A program made the translations under genes and the position numbers. DNA of 64,000 nucleotides from Acanthopleura granulata. Lineage: Eukaryota; Mollusca; Polyplacophora; Chitonida; Chitonidae. Below the pieces are notes generated by a model, which was not told where the DNA came from, did no database searches, and saw only the letters and a program-made list of their open reading frames with translations. Position 1 is the stretch's first letter. Every line of letters starts with the position of its first letter. Location of the stretch: assembly GCA_016165875.1 (NCBI GenBank), contig JABBOT010000038.1, positions 186,001-250,000 of the forward strand, written 5' to 3'. This document shows, in pieces, positions 10,868 through 22,269 of this stretch.

Positions 10868-12159
10868 CTGCAAATATAAACCAAAACCATGTAACAAAAT
10901 AATGATATAACAACTACAGAAAATTAACCTAACTCTGGTATGTTTGAATGAGGTTCCGTGGTTTATTTCATTATTGCTGACTTCATCATTGTGTACATTG
11001 GCTGAAAAGGACATGTTATTAAATTTCTTATCCAGCCCTGAACAAAACAAGTAATTTTAATTTAACTTAATACTTTGCCCTTCCTGTTTTCAGTATAAAT
11101 TAGTTTAGCTTGTATGTACCCTTTAGGACCGCAGACATCTAAATAAAACACTGCGGCCCCTGAAAACTGACACCAAAGGGCGGCTTCCGGCCAGCTAACT
11201 TTACAGGTGTGGTCACACCGCCTCCTCACTCCATGATTCATTCGTCATGGTAATATTAGTCTGGGATTTCCGACCACAGCAATACGTCAGGAATGAATTA
11301 AAGGCTGCCTGCTGACTCGAAGACGCCTTCCACCGGGCAGACAAAGAAATAGTGGGAGAAGCTGGATCTGTGTTAGGGTAAATCAACAAATACAACCTGC
11401 TCTTACTTATCACGCAATAAGCTCTCTGTTCGGATTTACGGGCGTAATTTTATGGCGTGCTTTGGCGAACAGTGGTATACATGTAGACTACCGATGTAGA
11501 GCCTATCCATTGTCTTTTAGCATTTAGCTGACCGTCTACCTCTTTGCTTGTTCATTAAGTTAGCATGCATATTGGCTGTCGCATTCGAGACGACAGACAT
11601 CTTGGTAATTTCGGTTTTACTCCTGCCAAAAGCGTTACTGGAACGAACTCGAGGGTGAATAAACTCTCATTATAAAACCAAAGTTAATGCAAAATTCTAC
11701 TTAACAGAGAAATAAGTCCAAAATATGACTGGCGTCTTATATTAGTATATCTCATAAGCTACGACACGCGCTTCAGTAAAGTCTTCCTAAATGCGACGGG
11801 CGCAATGAAGTACGGGGTCAAGCCCGGCCTTGGACAGGAAATTTGTAGAATCCGGGCTCCGACCTTTCGCAAGACCTTGATGACAGTAAACCGTCGATGG
11901 CACTCGTGTGGCCAGTCTAGTGCTCGATCACTGGAGGCCACTTGTCTTCATCCCATATGGTGTTCGTATCTGTGCGATACATATGGCAAAGTTCATCAGT
12001 AACTTGCCAAAGGTGGGTAGATTAGATTTACGCCGGGAATAATTTAATGTCACCCTTTTAAATACATATTTAATATTATATTCCGGTGTATAATGTAGTA
12101 GTTCCCTGTTTCAGGTTATACAGAGCTGTTTCGGTTTAATGTTATATTTACACCTTTAG
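10868..12159. other. Upstream region of the cGAS-like gene
   Basis: A 5' exon and promoter are expected here because the 10867 boundary is an acceptor, but none could be placed. A fragment of the variant SINE (caaagttcatcagtaacttg) is at about 11984-12015. Confidence 0.4.
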
Positions 12160-12427
12160 GGGGGCCTCCTTGACTCAGTCGGTTAGCGCGCTACCGCAGC
12201 ACAATGACCCAAAGCCTCCCACCAATGCGGTCGCTGTAAGTTCAAGACCAGCTTATGCTGGCTTCCTCTTCGGTCGTACGTGAGAAGGTCTGCCAGCAAC
12301 CTGCGGATGGTCGTGGGTTTCCTCCGGGCTCTGCCCGGTTTCCTCTCACCATAATGCTGGCCGTCGTCGTATAAGTGAAATATTCTTCAGTACGGCGTAA
12401 AACACCAATCAACTAAATAAATAAATA
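12160..12427 (+). mobile_element. tRNA-headed SINE, full length
   Basis: Begins ggggcctccttgactcagtc (degenerate box A) and has ttcaagacc (box B). It continues through the shared core gcccggtttcctctcaccataatgctgg to aacaccaatc and an aaataaataaata tail. Imperfect target duplication: tacacctttag before, tacatctttaa after. Confidence 0.92.
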
Positions 12428-12986
12428 CATCTTTAATATTCTGTAGGGTCTATATTACATTACCTTGTTGAAACCCCGAGGAAAAGCAGTTAACAGTAAA
12501 CCAGTTGGGATACACTGAAATAATTATGGGTTATGGCCATTTCGGTTATTACTACTAGCTGTATCCTGGCAAGCGATAGAGTTAGGAAGGCTAATGTGTT
12601 GTTCGCTCTTCTCGCCATGTAACATCCATACGTCCGGCGCATGCGGACATGTATCCTTCTCAATCCACAGCCAAGCCAGACTTAGTGCCCACCACAGAGG
12701 CCAATACGATATCTCCATATATCAAACCTATCCTGGGCTGCCCCATCACCCCTGTATACATCATAAACCCTCTCGTATATCGTATACCAGGGGATCTGTT
12801 AAACGTGGCACCCGCCTCCTTTTGCATTACCTTCAGGTTAAGACTGCTTATTACAATGTGATGGCAACAGGGCATTTTGTGTCTCTCTAGATAGGCCAAT
12901 AACGTCTTATAAATTTTGAATTTACACACTGTTTGGTATTTGCATAATTTTGCTTAAGTCATGGTGCTAAGGGGTGTGTAAGTTAC
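12428..12986. other. Unassigned stretch
   Basis: Contains short open frames on both strands between 12.6 and 12.9 kb. None has recognisable motifs or well-placed splice sites. Confidence 0.35.
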
Positions 12987-13352
12987 CTTCCTGCATTAGT
13001 TTCAGAAACCTTAGTGATGTTTACCACAAAGCTGATACAGAAATATTCATTCGATGTAAAGCCGAATGGTCGGGTTAAGTGACAGAGGTTTTTGCTTAGG
13101 TTGTTCGGCCACGTTGGGAGATCGGAATCTTTAATCTTCAAAACCGTCTGGTGTTTATAGATTGGGAATGTAAGCCCTGTATGTATTTCATCCCAGGGGT
13201 TAAGTCTCCGGTTTACCATAACTGCCTCTGCCCTCCAGGGAGTTTGTGTACCAGACCAATTTCCATTATCAGGTATTAAAATATATATAGAACAGTTAAA
13301 ACCAGCGTCATATGGAAGCGGCTGGTTAGTTTCCCACTTCCCGTCAAATCTC
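12987..13352 (-). CDS. Putative internal exon of an unidentified secreted or membrane protein
   Basis: A 366-base open stretch bounded on the minus strand by acceptor gtgctgtag|GAGATTTG and donor GGAAG|gtaact. Both ends have the same phase (two bases of a codon carried over at each side), as is usual for shuffled extracellular modules. It encodes about 121 residues with several Trp and Cys and three N-glycosylation sequons (NCS, NWS, NIT). I recognise no domain. No neighbouring exons were found, so it could be spurious or a gene fragment. Confidence 0.4.
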
Positions 13353-13499
13353 CTACAGCACGTATTGATTATACGCCTCAAAGAGACACTTAATTGTTGT
13401 GTACATAAATGGCACTAGTGACTCTGCAGTAACACAATATCATTACCAGCTGACTAAAATGGGGGTTGTGATGTTGATTATATCGGCTTCAGGCCTGAG

Positions 13500-14112
13500 A
13501 TATAGAGCTGGAATCCACCCAGAGCCGAACGCAGCTCTACAGTACTGGTAACATTTACACAATACTGAGTATACAGTACTGGTTGCACAAGACTTGCACA
13601 GTACTGACATCAGCTATACAGCACTGGTGAGGGTTCCACAATACTGACAACAGCTACACATTACTGGTAAGAGTTTCACAACACTTACATCAGCCATAGA
13701 GTACTGGTTCGACTTTTACAGTACTGACAACAGCTATACAGGACTGGTAAAACTTGCACAATGCTGACATCAGTTATCAGCGGTACAGTACAGGTAACAG
13801 CTATACAGTGCCGGTAACAGCGATGCACTACTGGTAACAGCTGCACAGTATTGGTAACAGCGATTCAGTACTGGTAACATTTGTACAATACCTGTAACAG
13901 CGATGCAGTAATAGTAACACTTGTACAATACCTGTAACAGCGATGCAGTAATAGTAACAGTTGTACAGTACCGGTGACAGCGATGCAGTACTGGTAACAG
14001 CTGCACAGTATTGGTAAAAGCGATGCAGTACTGGTAACAGTTGTACAGTACCGGTAACAGAGATGCAGTACCGGTAACAGTTGTACAGTACTGGTAACAG
14101 CTATTCAGTATA
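13500..14112. repeat. Minisatellite, about 22-24 bp unit
   Basis: Irregular copies of ggtaacagctatacagtact, alternating with gcgatgcagtact variants. Confidence 0.88.
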
Positions 14113-14145
14113 TCACGTTTAATCCACTATGTAATTGTAACAGCT

Positions 14146-14425
14146 TAACCGTCTCGGTATCTAGTGGTTACGGCCTCCACCTCGTCAGGAGATCCGTGAT
14201 CAAACCCGGGTCGGGTAATTTTAAAAAATGTTGCTTCTTGCTGCTTCGCTTGGCGCTCAGCATTGAAAGGACAGAGCAAGGAAACAAGACTGGTCCGCCC
14301 GGTGTCAGTATAATGTGAATGAGTGGGGTGTCAGGTCTGGTGTCTTCGGCATGATGTTCCATTACTGGTAGCACTTTTGCGGTATAACCTCGCCCTGCTG
14401 AATTGCTGAATATTACGTAAGAGCC
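14146..14425 (+). mobile_element. Second SINE family, tRNA-Glu-like head
   Basis: tctagtggttacggcctcca resembles box A and gatcaaacccgggtcg a box B. The body ttgcttcttgctgcttcgc ... gtgtcttcggcatgatg follows. It is inserted in, or flanked by, minisatellite on both sides. Confidence 0.65.
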
Positions 14426-14449
14426 AAGCATGCATACATACAATCACGC

Positions 14450-14865
14450 ATATATACTGGTAAAAGCTATACAGTATACCGTGCTTAATCCACCTTTTGC
14501 TGGTTACAGTACACTGTGTTCCATCCACCTTCTACAGGTAGCAGCTATACAGTATATCGTGTTTAATCTCAACCCTCTAATGGTAACAGCTATGCAGTAT
14601 ACCGCGTTTGATTAACTTTCTGCTGTTATCAATTATACACTATAACGTGTTTAATCTATCTTCTACTGGTAGCAGCCATACAGTATATCGTGTTTAATCC
14701 ACCTTCTGCTGGTGACAGCTGCACTGTATACCGTATTTGATTCGCCTTCCACTGCTGACAGATATACAGCGCACCGTGTTTAATCCACCTTCTAATTGTA
14801 ACAGTTGTACTGTATATCGTATTTAATCCACCTATACATTACACTGTGTTTAATCCGTCAAGAAG
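14450..14865. repeat. Minisatellite, about 43-60 bp unit
   Basis: Copies of taatccaccttctgctggta + acagctatacagtataccgtgtt. It shares the acagctatacagta word with the array on the other side of the SINE. Confidence 0.85.
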
Positions 14866-15830
14866 GTAACTGTGGCGTAGAAGCAAAAACGAAAGCACGA
14901 CACGCACCGGGATAGCTTATACCGTACATGTATAGTGCTGAGATTCATGTGTGTGACTGCCTATGTCGTCCACAATATTATATATAGAGGCCACCGAATA
15001 CATTTACTTACACTTGCATATTTTCACACGCTGCCATCGTTACAATTCAATGTTTTACCCTAAATTAACAAATTAAACGGATTGCCGCTTGCGTGTGAAG
15101 ATGCATGCGTGTTGATCTATATGCTACCGCTACTTCCTGGTGATTCAGACGCTAATTGCAACGCACTTCGATTTCCCTGTAAGGGGACTTCAAACGTTGA
15201 TGAGGAGCCAGCATTAGCTGATATAAGTTAGGCTGTTTTGCTGTGACGGTGGATTTTAGTGCTTCCATCAGCTTTGTCCGTAAATCACCGGGTTTGATTG
15301 TTTACCTGTTTTCCTCTTCGTTCTGACTGATTTCTCGTCGTCGTATCCGCTTGATGTTCTCCAGTGCAGCGGTAAAATTAACCGATAGGTGTAAGACTAT
15401 AAGAAATGTTGCGACTCCAGTACAGAGATTAGAGTCATGTAATACAGTCTAAGCAATTGAAAAGGATGGAGTAGAGGCGAGAAGAAATATTAGACGGAAC
15501 GAGGGATCAACCCTGCTGGGGGCTTGGAACAAAGAGACAACTGTCGGATTTGAACCTACCCCCCCCCCCTCACCGCCCAAACAAAAAACTTGAGAGGTCC
15601 CTCAAGTACATGCCAAAGGGCGGTGGTTTACGCCGCTATATAACAGCTATACAGTGCACTGATACACTACATGGGTTTTGCTCATTGAGACGAATCAATC
15701 TGAAATACATCAACATAATTATGTTTTTACCTAGTACTAGAGCGTCAAACATAAGCTGTACTAAATCTGCTGAACTGGCTTATGCACATGGAAACTACAT
15801 GTACATGTATGCATTCTACATATAGGTTTT
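14866..15830. other. Unassigned stretch
   Basis: No exon or repeat recognised apart from a C-run at 15560-15570. Confidence 0.45.
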
Positions 15831-16089
15831 GGGGCCTCCGTGGCTCAGTCGGTTAACCCGCTATCGCAGCACAATGACCCGATGTCTCCTACCAATGCGG
15901 TCGCTGTGAGTTCAAGACCAGCTCATGCTGGCTTCCTCTTCGGCCGTACGTGCGAAGGTCTGCCAGCTACCTGCGGATGGTCGTGGGTTTCCCCTGAGCT
16001 ATGCCTTGTTTCCTCCCACCATAGTGCTGACCGCGGTCGTATAAGTGAAATATTCCTGAGAACGGCGTAAAACAACAATCAAATAAATG
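15831..16089 (+). mobile_element. tRNA-headed SINE, full length
   Basis: Starts ggggcctccgtggctcagtc and ends aacaacaatcaaataaatga. Target duplication visible with changes: tacatataggttt before, tacatgtaggtta after. Confidence 0.93.
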
Positions 16090-17306
16090 AGTACATGTAG
16101 GTTAAAAGCCGGTCTCCATAACTCAATAACACAATCATGAAAGGCACAAAGCGTACAGTTAGAGTATATGTAAACACTTGTGTTTTTAATGATACAGAGT
16201 TGTGGTACATGCACCGTGTAGCGCCCTTAGGGTATCGCTACCCTTAGTTAGGTTTGTGTAACCGTTAGCTACATACATGTGTACATGTACATGGAGGCCT
16301 TAATGTTACCATGCGCAATTCGAGCGTTTGGATCAAAGATTTATCTCCGAAATAAAGAGCGCTAGAGCACTGAATGGATAATTACTGCCACACAAACAGT
16401 CAAGAATGTTGATACGATATGAATTTATACAGTGGTATTTTACACCTCGTCCCCTTGGGATAGAACTGAAAACTTTTTACCAGTGTCACTACAAGAACAA
16501 CTCCTGCCCCAACGGCCCTTCAACCCACCCCACCTCACGCTGGGACTAAAGACGGTAATAAATGCTATATTACATCACTTGCAGTAGCGACAGTTCGAAG
16601 TAATGGTCGTCGTGCCGGGTTGATTTTTTGATAGGTTGTAAAGTCCAAACTCCAAGTGGAGACATACCATGGCACCGGGCGAAAGTCTGGGGTGTAAATT
16701 TCGGGTGCTGAATTTGACAAATTTACAACATAATAAAGGAAAATCAATGCGCTCGTGTGACCTGTAGTAGACACTGGGGTCTTCACGATTGACGTTGTTA
16801 CATCGATATACATGTAATATCCTCAGAGCCAGATCAGATTCTCAACCGCCGCTGTTAAATGCATATGCATGTACCATTGGCTGTTTTGTTCCGGCCTCCT
16901 GCACATTGCGCAGAGCAGTTAACAGGGTATTTGGCAATAGCATGGGCGTTAGTGGATCAATCTCAGTTTCCGTGACCGTAGCACCCCTACCGACAGCATT
17001 GAGACATTCTGATAGGCTGGCTTTATTCGATTGTCCATATCAAACTTACTACAGGGCCATATACATGTGTAACATACGCATCTTTTCACAAATGTGTTGT
17101 ATTCTGCCAGCTGTGCTGTGGGGTTCGGTGGGGGTGGGGGGGTGGGTGTGGAGGGACAGGATAGAGCAGCCAGTCATGTGGATAATGCTGCACAGCTGTT
17201 ATTTAGACCGTATAAAACATGTATACTTTATGTACTAATTGCAGATATATCTCATTCTACCAGATTTACGTGTATGTAATATTTATTTTAGGTTCATGCT
17301 GAACTT

Positions 17307-17308
<2 letters not shown>
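16090..17308. other. Unassigned stretch
   Basis: No supported gene. Several short frames on both strands lack splice context. A G-rich tract occurs near 17120-17155. Confidence 0.45.

Positions 17309-17345
<37 letters not shown>
17309..17345. repeat. (AT)n microsatellite
   Basis: Uninterrupted AT dinucleotides. Confidence 0.97.
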
Positions 17346-17347
<2 letters not shown>

Positions 17348-17584
17348 TCAAGCGCCACTCCACACTTCACTGGCTACATATCTCTGGCCTATGCACAGTG
17401 ATTTCTCCGACTGACAGTCGTATTGTTTTAAGTCTTAGTCAGCACAGGAATTTTACCCTGTGTACAAACCTCCATTTTAATTGTGACCGGGTGAATCACC
17501 ACTGACACGCAACCTGAGGCTTATATTTAAACAGGAACAGAAGCTACCATCTGCACCAACGTGAAGATCTTTTTGTACTGAATA

Positions 17585-18025
17585 TGTGTGGTATGCCGCA
17601 TGTGGGATAGCCTGTATATGTGGTATACCGTATGTGTGGTATACCGTATGTGTGGTATATCGTATATGTGGTATACCGTATGTGTGGCGCACTGTATGTG
17701 TGGTATACCTTGTCTGGAGTACACTGCAGACCTGTGTGGCACACCGTATGTGTGGTATATCGTATGTGTAGAGTAATGTAATGTATGTGTGGTATACTGT
17801 ATGTGTTATAGTGTATGTGTGACATGAATGTCCTGTATGTATGGAATGTCGTATATGTGGTACACTGTATTTGTGGAGTACGTTTTGAGCTGTATGTGTG
17901 GAATACATGCGGTGTATGTGTAGTACACAGCAATTGCGGTACACCGTATAAGTGTGGTATGCCGTATGTGTGGTATAACGTATGTGTGGCATACCGTATG
18001 TGTATTACACCGTATATGTGGCCTA
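17585..18025. repeat. 18-bp minisatellite
   Basis: Repeats of gtatgtgtggtataccgt and variants. Because 18 is divisible by three, long frames (HTYGIPHIRYTT-like or YVWYTVCV-like) are open on both strands. They are not genes. Confidence 0.92.
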
Positions 18026-18697
18026 AGCCGTTTGTACGGTACATTACAACTATAGTGGATATATACGCCTACACCGATCTGCACGTATTTTGTGTAGTGT
18101 ACCATATTTGTGTCAGATTGTAAATGCGGTACACGTCGAATTGTAGCAGATGTAAGATCTACACCGACTGAGGAGATTGATTTTTATGTGCCTTGTTAAG
18201 AACTTTACAATATATCATGAAGAGATGACTCCGACTCAATTATTTATGTAGGGCAACTGGGTCAGGGTAGTGTGCAGGGGAATGTGAACCCCGCGTGTTG
18301 TGTGAATATATATTTTGGTATCTAACTCTGAATACAACACTGGGGTAAATCCACGCTCTGCCACACTCTAGAACATGAGTACACAAATACAACTTGTTCA
18401 TCCCACACGGTCGATGAAGACACCGATCTAGCATGTATCGTTGAATACAGCACGCGGCCTGTAATCGGGCCTTCACGTTACCGCCAGGCCAGCTGTGGCA
18501 CTCACACAGACTAGTACATGTAGTATCGTACATAACACTATGGATGCCTGTAGCCATGCTACCGTGCACATATCTATAGAGGCAAACCGCCCGTTCCTCT
18601 TGTCAAAAAACTGATTTATAAACACTGTACGTCATTGCAGATGAGGAGATCAGAAGTATTGCTGTGGTATGGTATATGTATAGGTAACAGCACTCAC
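18026..18697. other. Unassigned stretch
   Basis: Contains a 109-codon minus-strand frame at 18240-18569 without recognisable motifs. It might hold a downstream exon of the candidate at 18698-18872, but no joint could be proved. Confidence 0.35.
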
Positions 18698-18872
18698 CAG
18701 TCAGTCGCTCTGGCTTGAAGACGGAGCTGCCGTGATCCGTCCGCTGTTTTCTCTCTGGTCCGCTCGGTGTGTGTAGTAATCTGTGGCGAGCATCCCTGCT
18801 CTCCGTCCACAGCATCTGTACCAATCGGATGCAGATGCTGATGAGGCTACGCCCGAAATAACACTGCGCCAT
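18698..18872 (-). CDS. Putative 5' exon of an unidentified gene
   Basis: ATG at 18872-18870 opens 58 codons (MAQCYFGRSLISICIRLVQM...) that end at a strong donor, GACTG|gtgagt. The start lies beside cacgtgac and inside a small inverted repeat (cccgaaat ... atttcggg, 18852-18898). The first 20 residues could be an organelle or signal-anchor type sequence. No homology recognised; no further exon assigned. Confidence 0.35.
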
Positions 18873-19416
18873 GGTATGTGGTCACGTGACATTTCGGGCT
18901 ACCTAGCGCATTCCGGCATCTGTTTAACTGGAATGGTATCTCAGAAGGAGGAGGCGGCCTGCCTTAGTTTCCTGATATCGCCCCGCAATCAACACCACCA
19001 TCCCAAGCCAGGCTGTAATTCCCGCCCATTGGGAGCTCCCACTAGTACTACCTAACAACCTGATCCGCACTCTAAAGCAACTGCCCTACGCCTAGCTTAG
19101 TATACACGGCTCGGTGGTAATATATACATATATATATCTCACACACGGTCTTTTGTTTATTTATTTTTTCCTTACCAGAGTGTAGATTGGGAAGTTGAGG
19201 TAGAGCAGATTTATGTGATTCAGGCCGACAATAATGGGCATCGGCAAGGTGCGAGTCAGCGTAAGCATGAAAATGAGTCATGTATTATACGTGTATTTAT
19301 GAGTTAACTGCCAGGTAATTTGACGAAATGATTTATACATGGGAGTAATTAAATATGTGCGTGAATACATGTGAAGCCACCAAACATATAATGCCACAAA
19401 TACACACATACAAGCC

Positions 19417-19419
<3 letters not shown>
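18873..19419. other. Unassigned stretch
   Basis: No exon or repeat recognised; possibly the upstream region of the 18698-18872 candidate. Confidence 0.4.

Positions 19420-19504
<85 letters not shown>
19420..19504. repeat. (TA)n microsatellite, about 42 units
   Basis: Uninterrupted TA dinucleotides ending in tatgtatgtata. Confidence 0.97.
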
Positions 19505-19511
<7 letters not shown>

Positions 19512-20107
19512 ATACTAAAGTGATCAGTGATGGTAACGTTAATGTCAGTTGACCAACGCCTACAAATGTGATTAGAGCATAGTTAGGGCTTACTTTGTGT
19601 TTCACAGCCTTAGCATTTCGAAGAATATTTTTGATGACGTTTTATAGTTACAATAAAGTATCCCCATGTCGAAAAGCCGCCGTTGTTGCGGTTTAGCTGA
19701 TCTGTGTACACTTGCGCAGCCAGCACACCCTTGTCAACGAGGCCACTCGCTGGTATGGAAAACTTTCTGGGTATGCAGCGGCCTTAAGTCAGGCGATTTA
19801 ATTGTCAGTCAAGTGTTGCCAAAGGATTGTGGTTTTGAATAGGCCTTCTTGTTTACAACATCCATAAAGCTGTCCGCCGTTGTACAAGTGGAAAAATGGT
19901 ATTCAATAAAAAATAAATGGTATCCAGTAAATAATAAATAATGCAAGTAAAAGTAAAAATTAAAAAAGTATTGTAGACAAAAATGTTCCAAAAATGAGCT
20001 CCATAGGTATATTAATTATTGCTGGATTGGGACTTGTTTCAATTGCACGATGGCGGCAATACAGGTCAACCATGCGTGACGTAGATTGCAGTGACGGCAC
20101 ATGTAAA
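19505..20107. other. Unassigned stretch
   Basis: AT-rich, nothing recognised. Confidence 0.45.
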
Positions 20108-20226
20108 GTGTCGTCGGTTTCCCCGGGGCTGTGCCTGGTTTCCTCCCACCACAATGCTGGTCGCCGTCGCATAAGTGAAATATTCTTGAGTATGGCGTAA
20201 AACACCAACCAAATAAATAAATAAAT
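20108..20226 (+). mobile_element. SINE, 5'-truncated
   Basis: From gtgtcgtcggtttccccggg through the core cctggtttcctcccaccaca to accaaccaaataaataaata. Confidence 0.9.
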
Positions 20227-20732
20227 CAAGTTAACATTGGGTTGTACACGATCAACACAATGTGACAAGCATAATTGATAATGATTATGATACATTATGG
20301 GTATATGTTACATCTCTGGGAGTAGTCATTTCTTCCCCAGACCAACCACCCCAATGATGCTTTTCGCTATCGCAAAAATGAAATAAGTACAGCGTGAAGC
20401 GCCAATCAGCTGTCAAGTAAATGTAAGAAGTATTTCTAATGCGGCCCATGAATTCAGCCTTATACATTAATTAATTTCATTATGGCCTTTTTTTTCCAAA
20501 ATAAATATTTAAGTTCTTAAATGGAGGTCAGTTTTGTAGGCCCAGGAAATTGGAGTGCACGGATAACACCACCCAGGGCAACTTCCTGACGGACTTTTCC
20601 TCACGTGAAGCAAACCTTTCCCACAGCGTGCAAGTTGGTGAAGTGTGTGCCATCATATGATGACAACCTGGTGTACATGTAAGTCAACTTACCATCACCA
20701 AAACACTCCGCACAATGAAGTGTGGATTTATT

Positions 20733-20830
20733 TGTTTATTTGATTGGTGTTTTACGCCGTACCCGCAGGTTGCTGACGGACCTTCCCTCGTATGGCCGAA
20801 GAGGAAGCCAGGGTGAACTAACAGCCACAG
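20733..20830 (-). mobile_element. SINE, internally deleted, reverse orientation
   Basis: atttgattggtgttttacgc (reverse complement of the tail) is joined directly to gcaggttgctgacggacctt, so the central core is missing. Confidence 0.85.
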
Positions 20831-20892
20831 TGGAATCTGGAGAATATATCTCAAAAGCGTATTCCATGTTCTCACTGCCTGTGGTGTGGGGG

Positions 20893-21100
20893 TGGGCTTT
20901 AGACAGGAAATTTGTACTTTTTCCGATCTCACTACTAGTGTGTGTGTTGGGGGGGAGGGGGGGTTTGGACAGGAAATTTGTACATTTCTCCGCTCTCATT
21001 GCTCGTGGGTATGGGGGGGGCAGGAAATTTGTACATTGCCCCCTTTCATTGCTCGTGGGGTCTTTGGATGGGAAATTTGTGCTCTCGTTGCTGGCGGCGT
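20893..21100. repeat. Tandem repeat, about 55-60 bp, four degenerate copies
   Basis: Each copy contains caggaaatttgtacattt and tctcattgctcgtggg, with G-runs between. Confidence 0.8.
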
Positions 21101-21212
21101 CTTCGTGTCAGAAAGAGGTCGGTGAGGCTCGCGGGGAATTTTTCAGTCTTACCGGGCATCACAGGCCTATAATTGAAAAATTACTTTAATTACGTAAACA
21201 AACAGTAAAAGC

Positions 21213-21510
21213 CCTGCAGCATGCAGTGGCATCAGTGAGGCAGCATTATACATATATACACCGACCAAGTCAGTGATGTGAGTGTGACAGACTGGGCGAT
21301 GTTGTATACGGTGTCCTGCAGCATGTAGCAGCATCAGTGAGGCAGCATTATACCTATATACACCGTTCAAATCAGTGGTGTGAATGTGACAGACCAGGCG
21401 ATCTTGTATACGGTGTCCTGCAGCATGTAGCAGCATCAGTGAGGCAGCATTATACCTATATACACCGATTGAGTCAGTGATGTGAGTGTGACAGACAGGG
21501 CTTCATGAGG
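21213..21510. repeat. 102-bp tandem repeat, three copies
   Basis: Copies start at 21213, 21315 and 21417 with cctgcagcatg and contain gtgaggcagcattatac and gtgagtgtgacagac. Confidence 0.92.
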
Positions 21511-22269
21511 CATCATTACACACATAATCATCTCTGATGTTGTCCCTTTGAAAATTTTCCACCGGTCTTTCATGTTTCATTTAGTTACTTCTCCAAGCCT
21601 TGCATGGATAAATCAAAAGTCCTGGTTGTAGGCAATGAAGGATGAAGGCTATAGTCATAATTATACACTCTGATTGAAATTTTCAGAAAACTGAAGTTTC
21701 TACTGAAATCTGAATCACAATTCTTACATTCTCCGCACGCTGAAATTAACCCTCATTTTGCACCTTCCATCTAGGTAGGCTTTATTTACTATGTACATGT
21801 ATACTGCTAAAATCTGATCTGACAGTCACCGTAACAAATCCTCCAGGGGACAGTTTCAGAACGCAGCACCCTGGTGTTAGAAGTTCTTACTAACCCACCT
21901 ACATGATGTATACTAACGCAGCAATAAAGCTCAGCAAGAAGGTCGAGGGGTCATAGCCGTCATCAGTATTTGTTAATTATTGGTGCGGACACCGTGTAGA
22001 CTGACCATCTTCTATTGATAATTTTACATCAGTGACGTAACATATTACCCGGTTGACCCTCTATCGGCAAGCATGGCAAGCTTCCCGCAGTCGCCACCCA
22101 CTTCGCCTATCTTCGAATTTATGGCGAGAATGGCCGATTCTAGGCTAGTTTTTTGTTTCACTATTATCAAACTTATATTATGTAACTTTAAAATTTAAAA
22201 CCATTTCAACAAACGTCATTCATTGGAGTTAGGAGAGGACTATTCTAATAACCTCGCTACTGACGCTAC
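21511..22269. other. Unassigned stretch 3' of the Gypsy relic
   Basis: No gene recognised. No LTR could be defined. Confidence 0.4.

Noticed and set aside
17477..18123. Long frames on both strands with HTYGIPHIRYTT or CGIPYVW repeats
   Set aside because: Direct translation of an 18-bp minisatellite.
19333..19605. Open frames made of alternating Y and I
   Set aside because: Translation of a (TA)n microsatellite.
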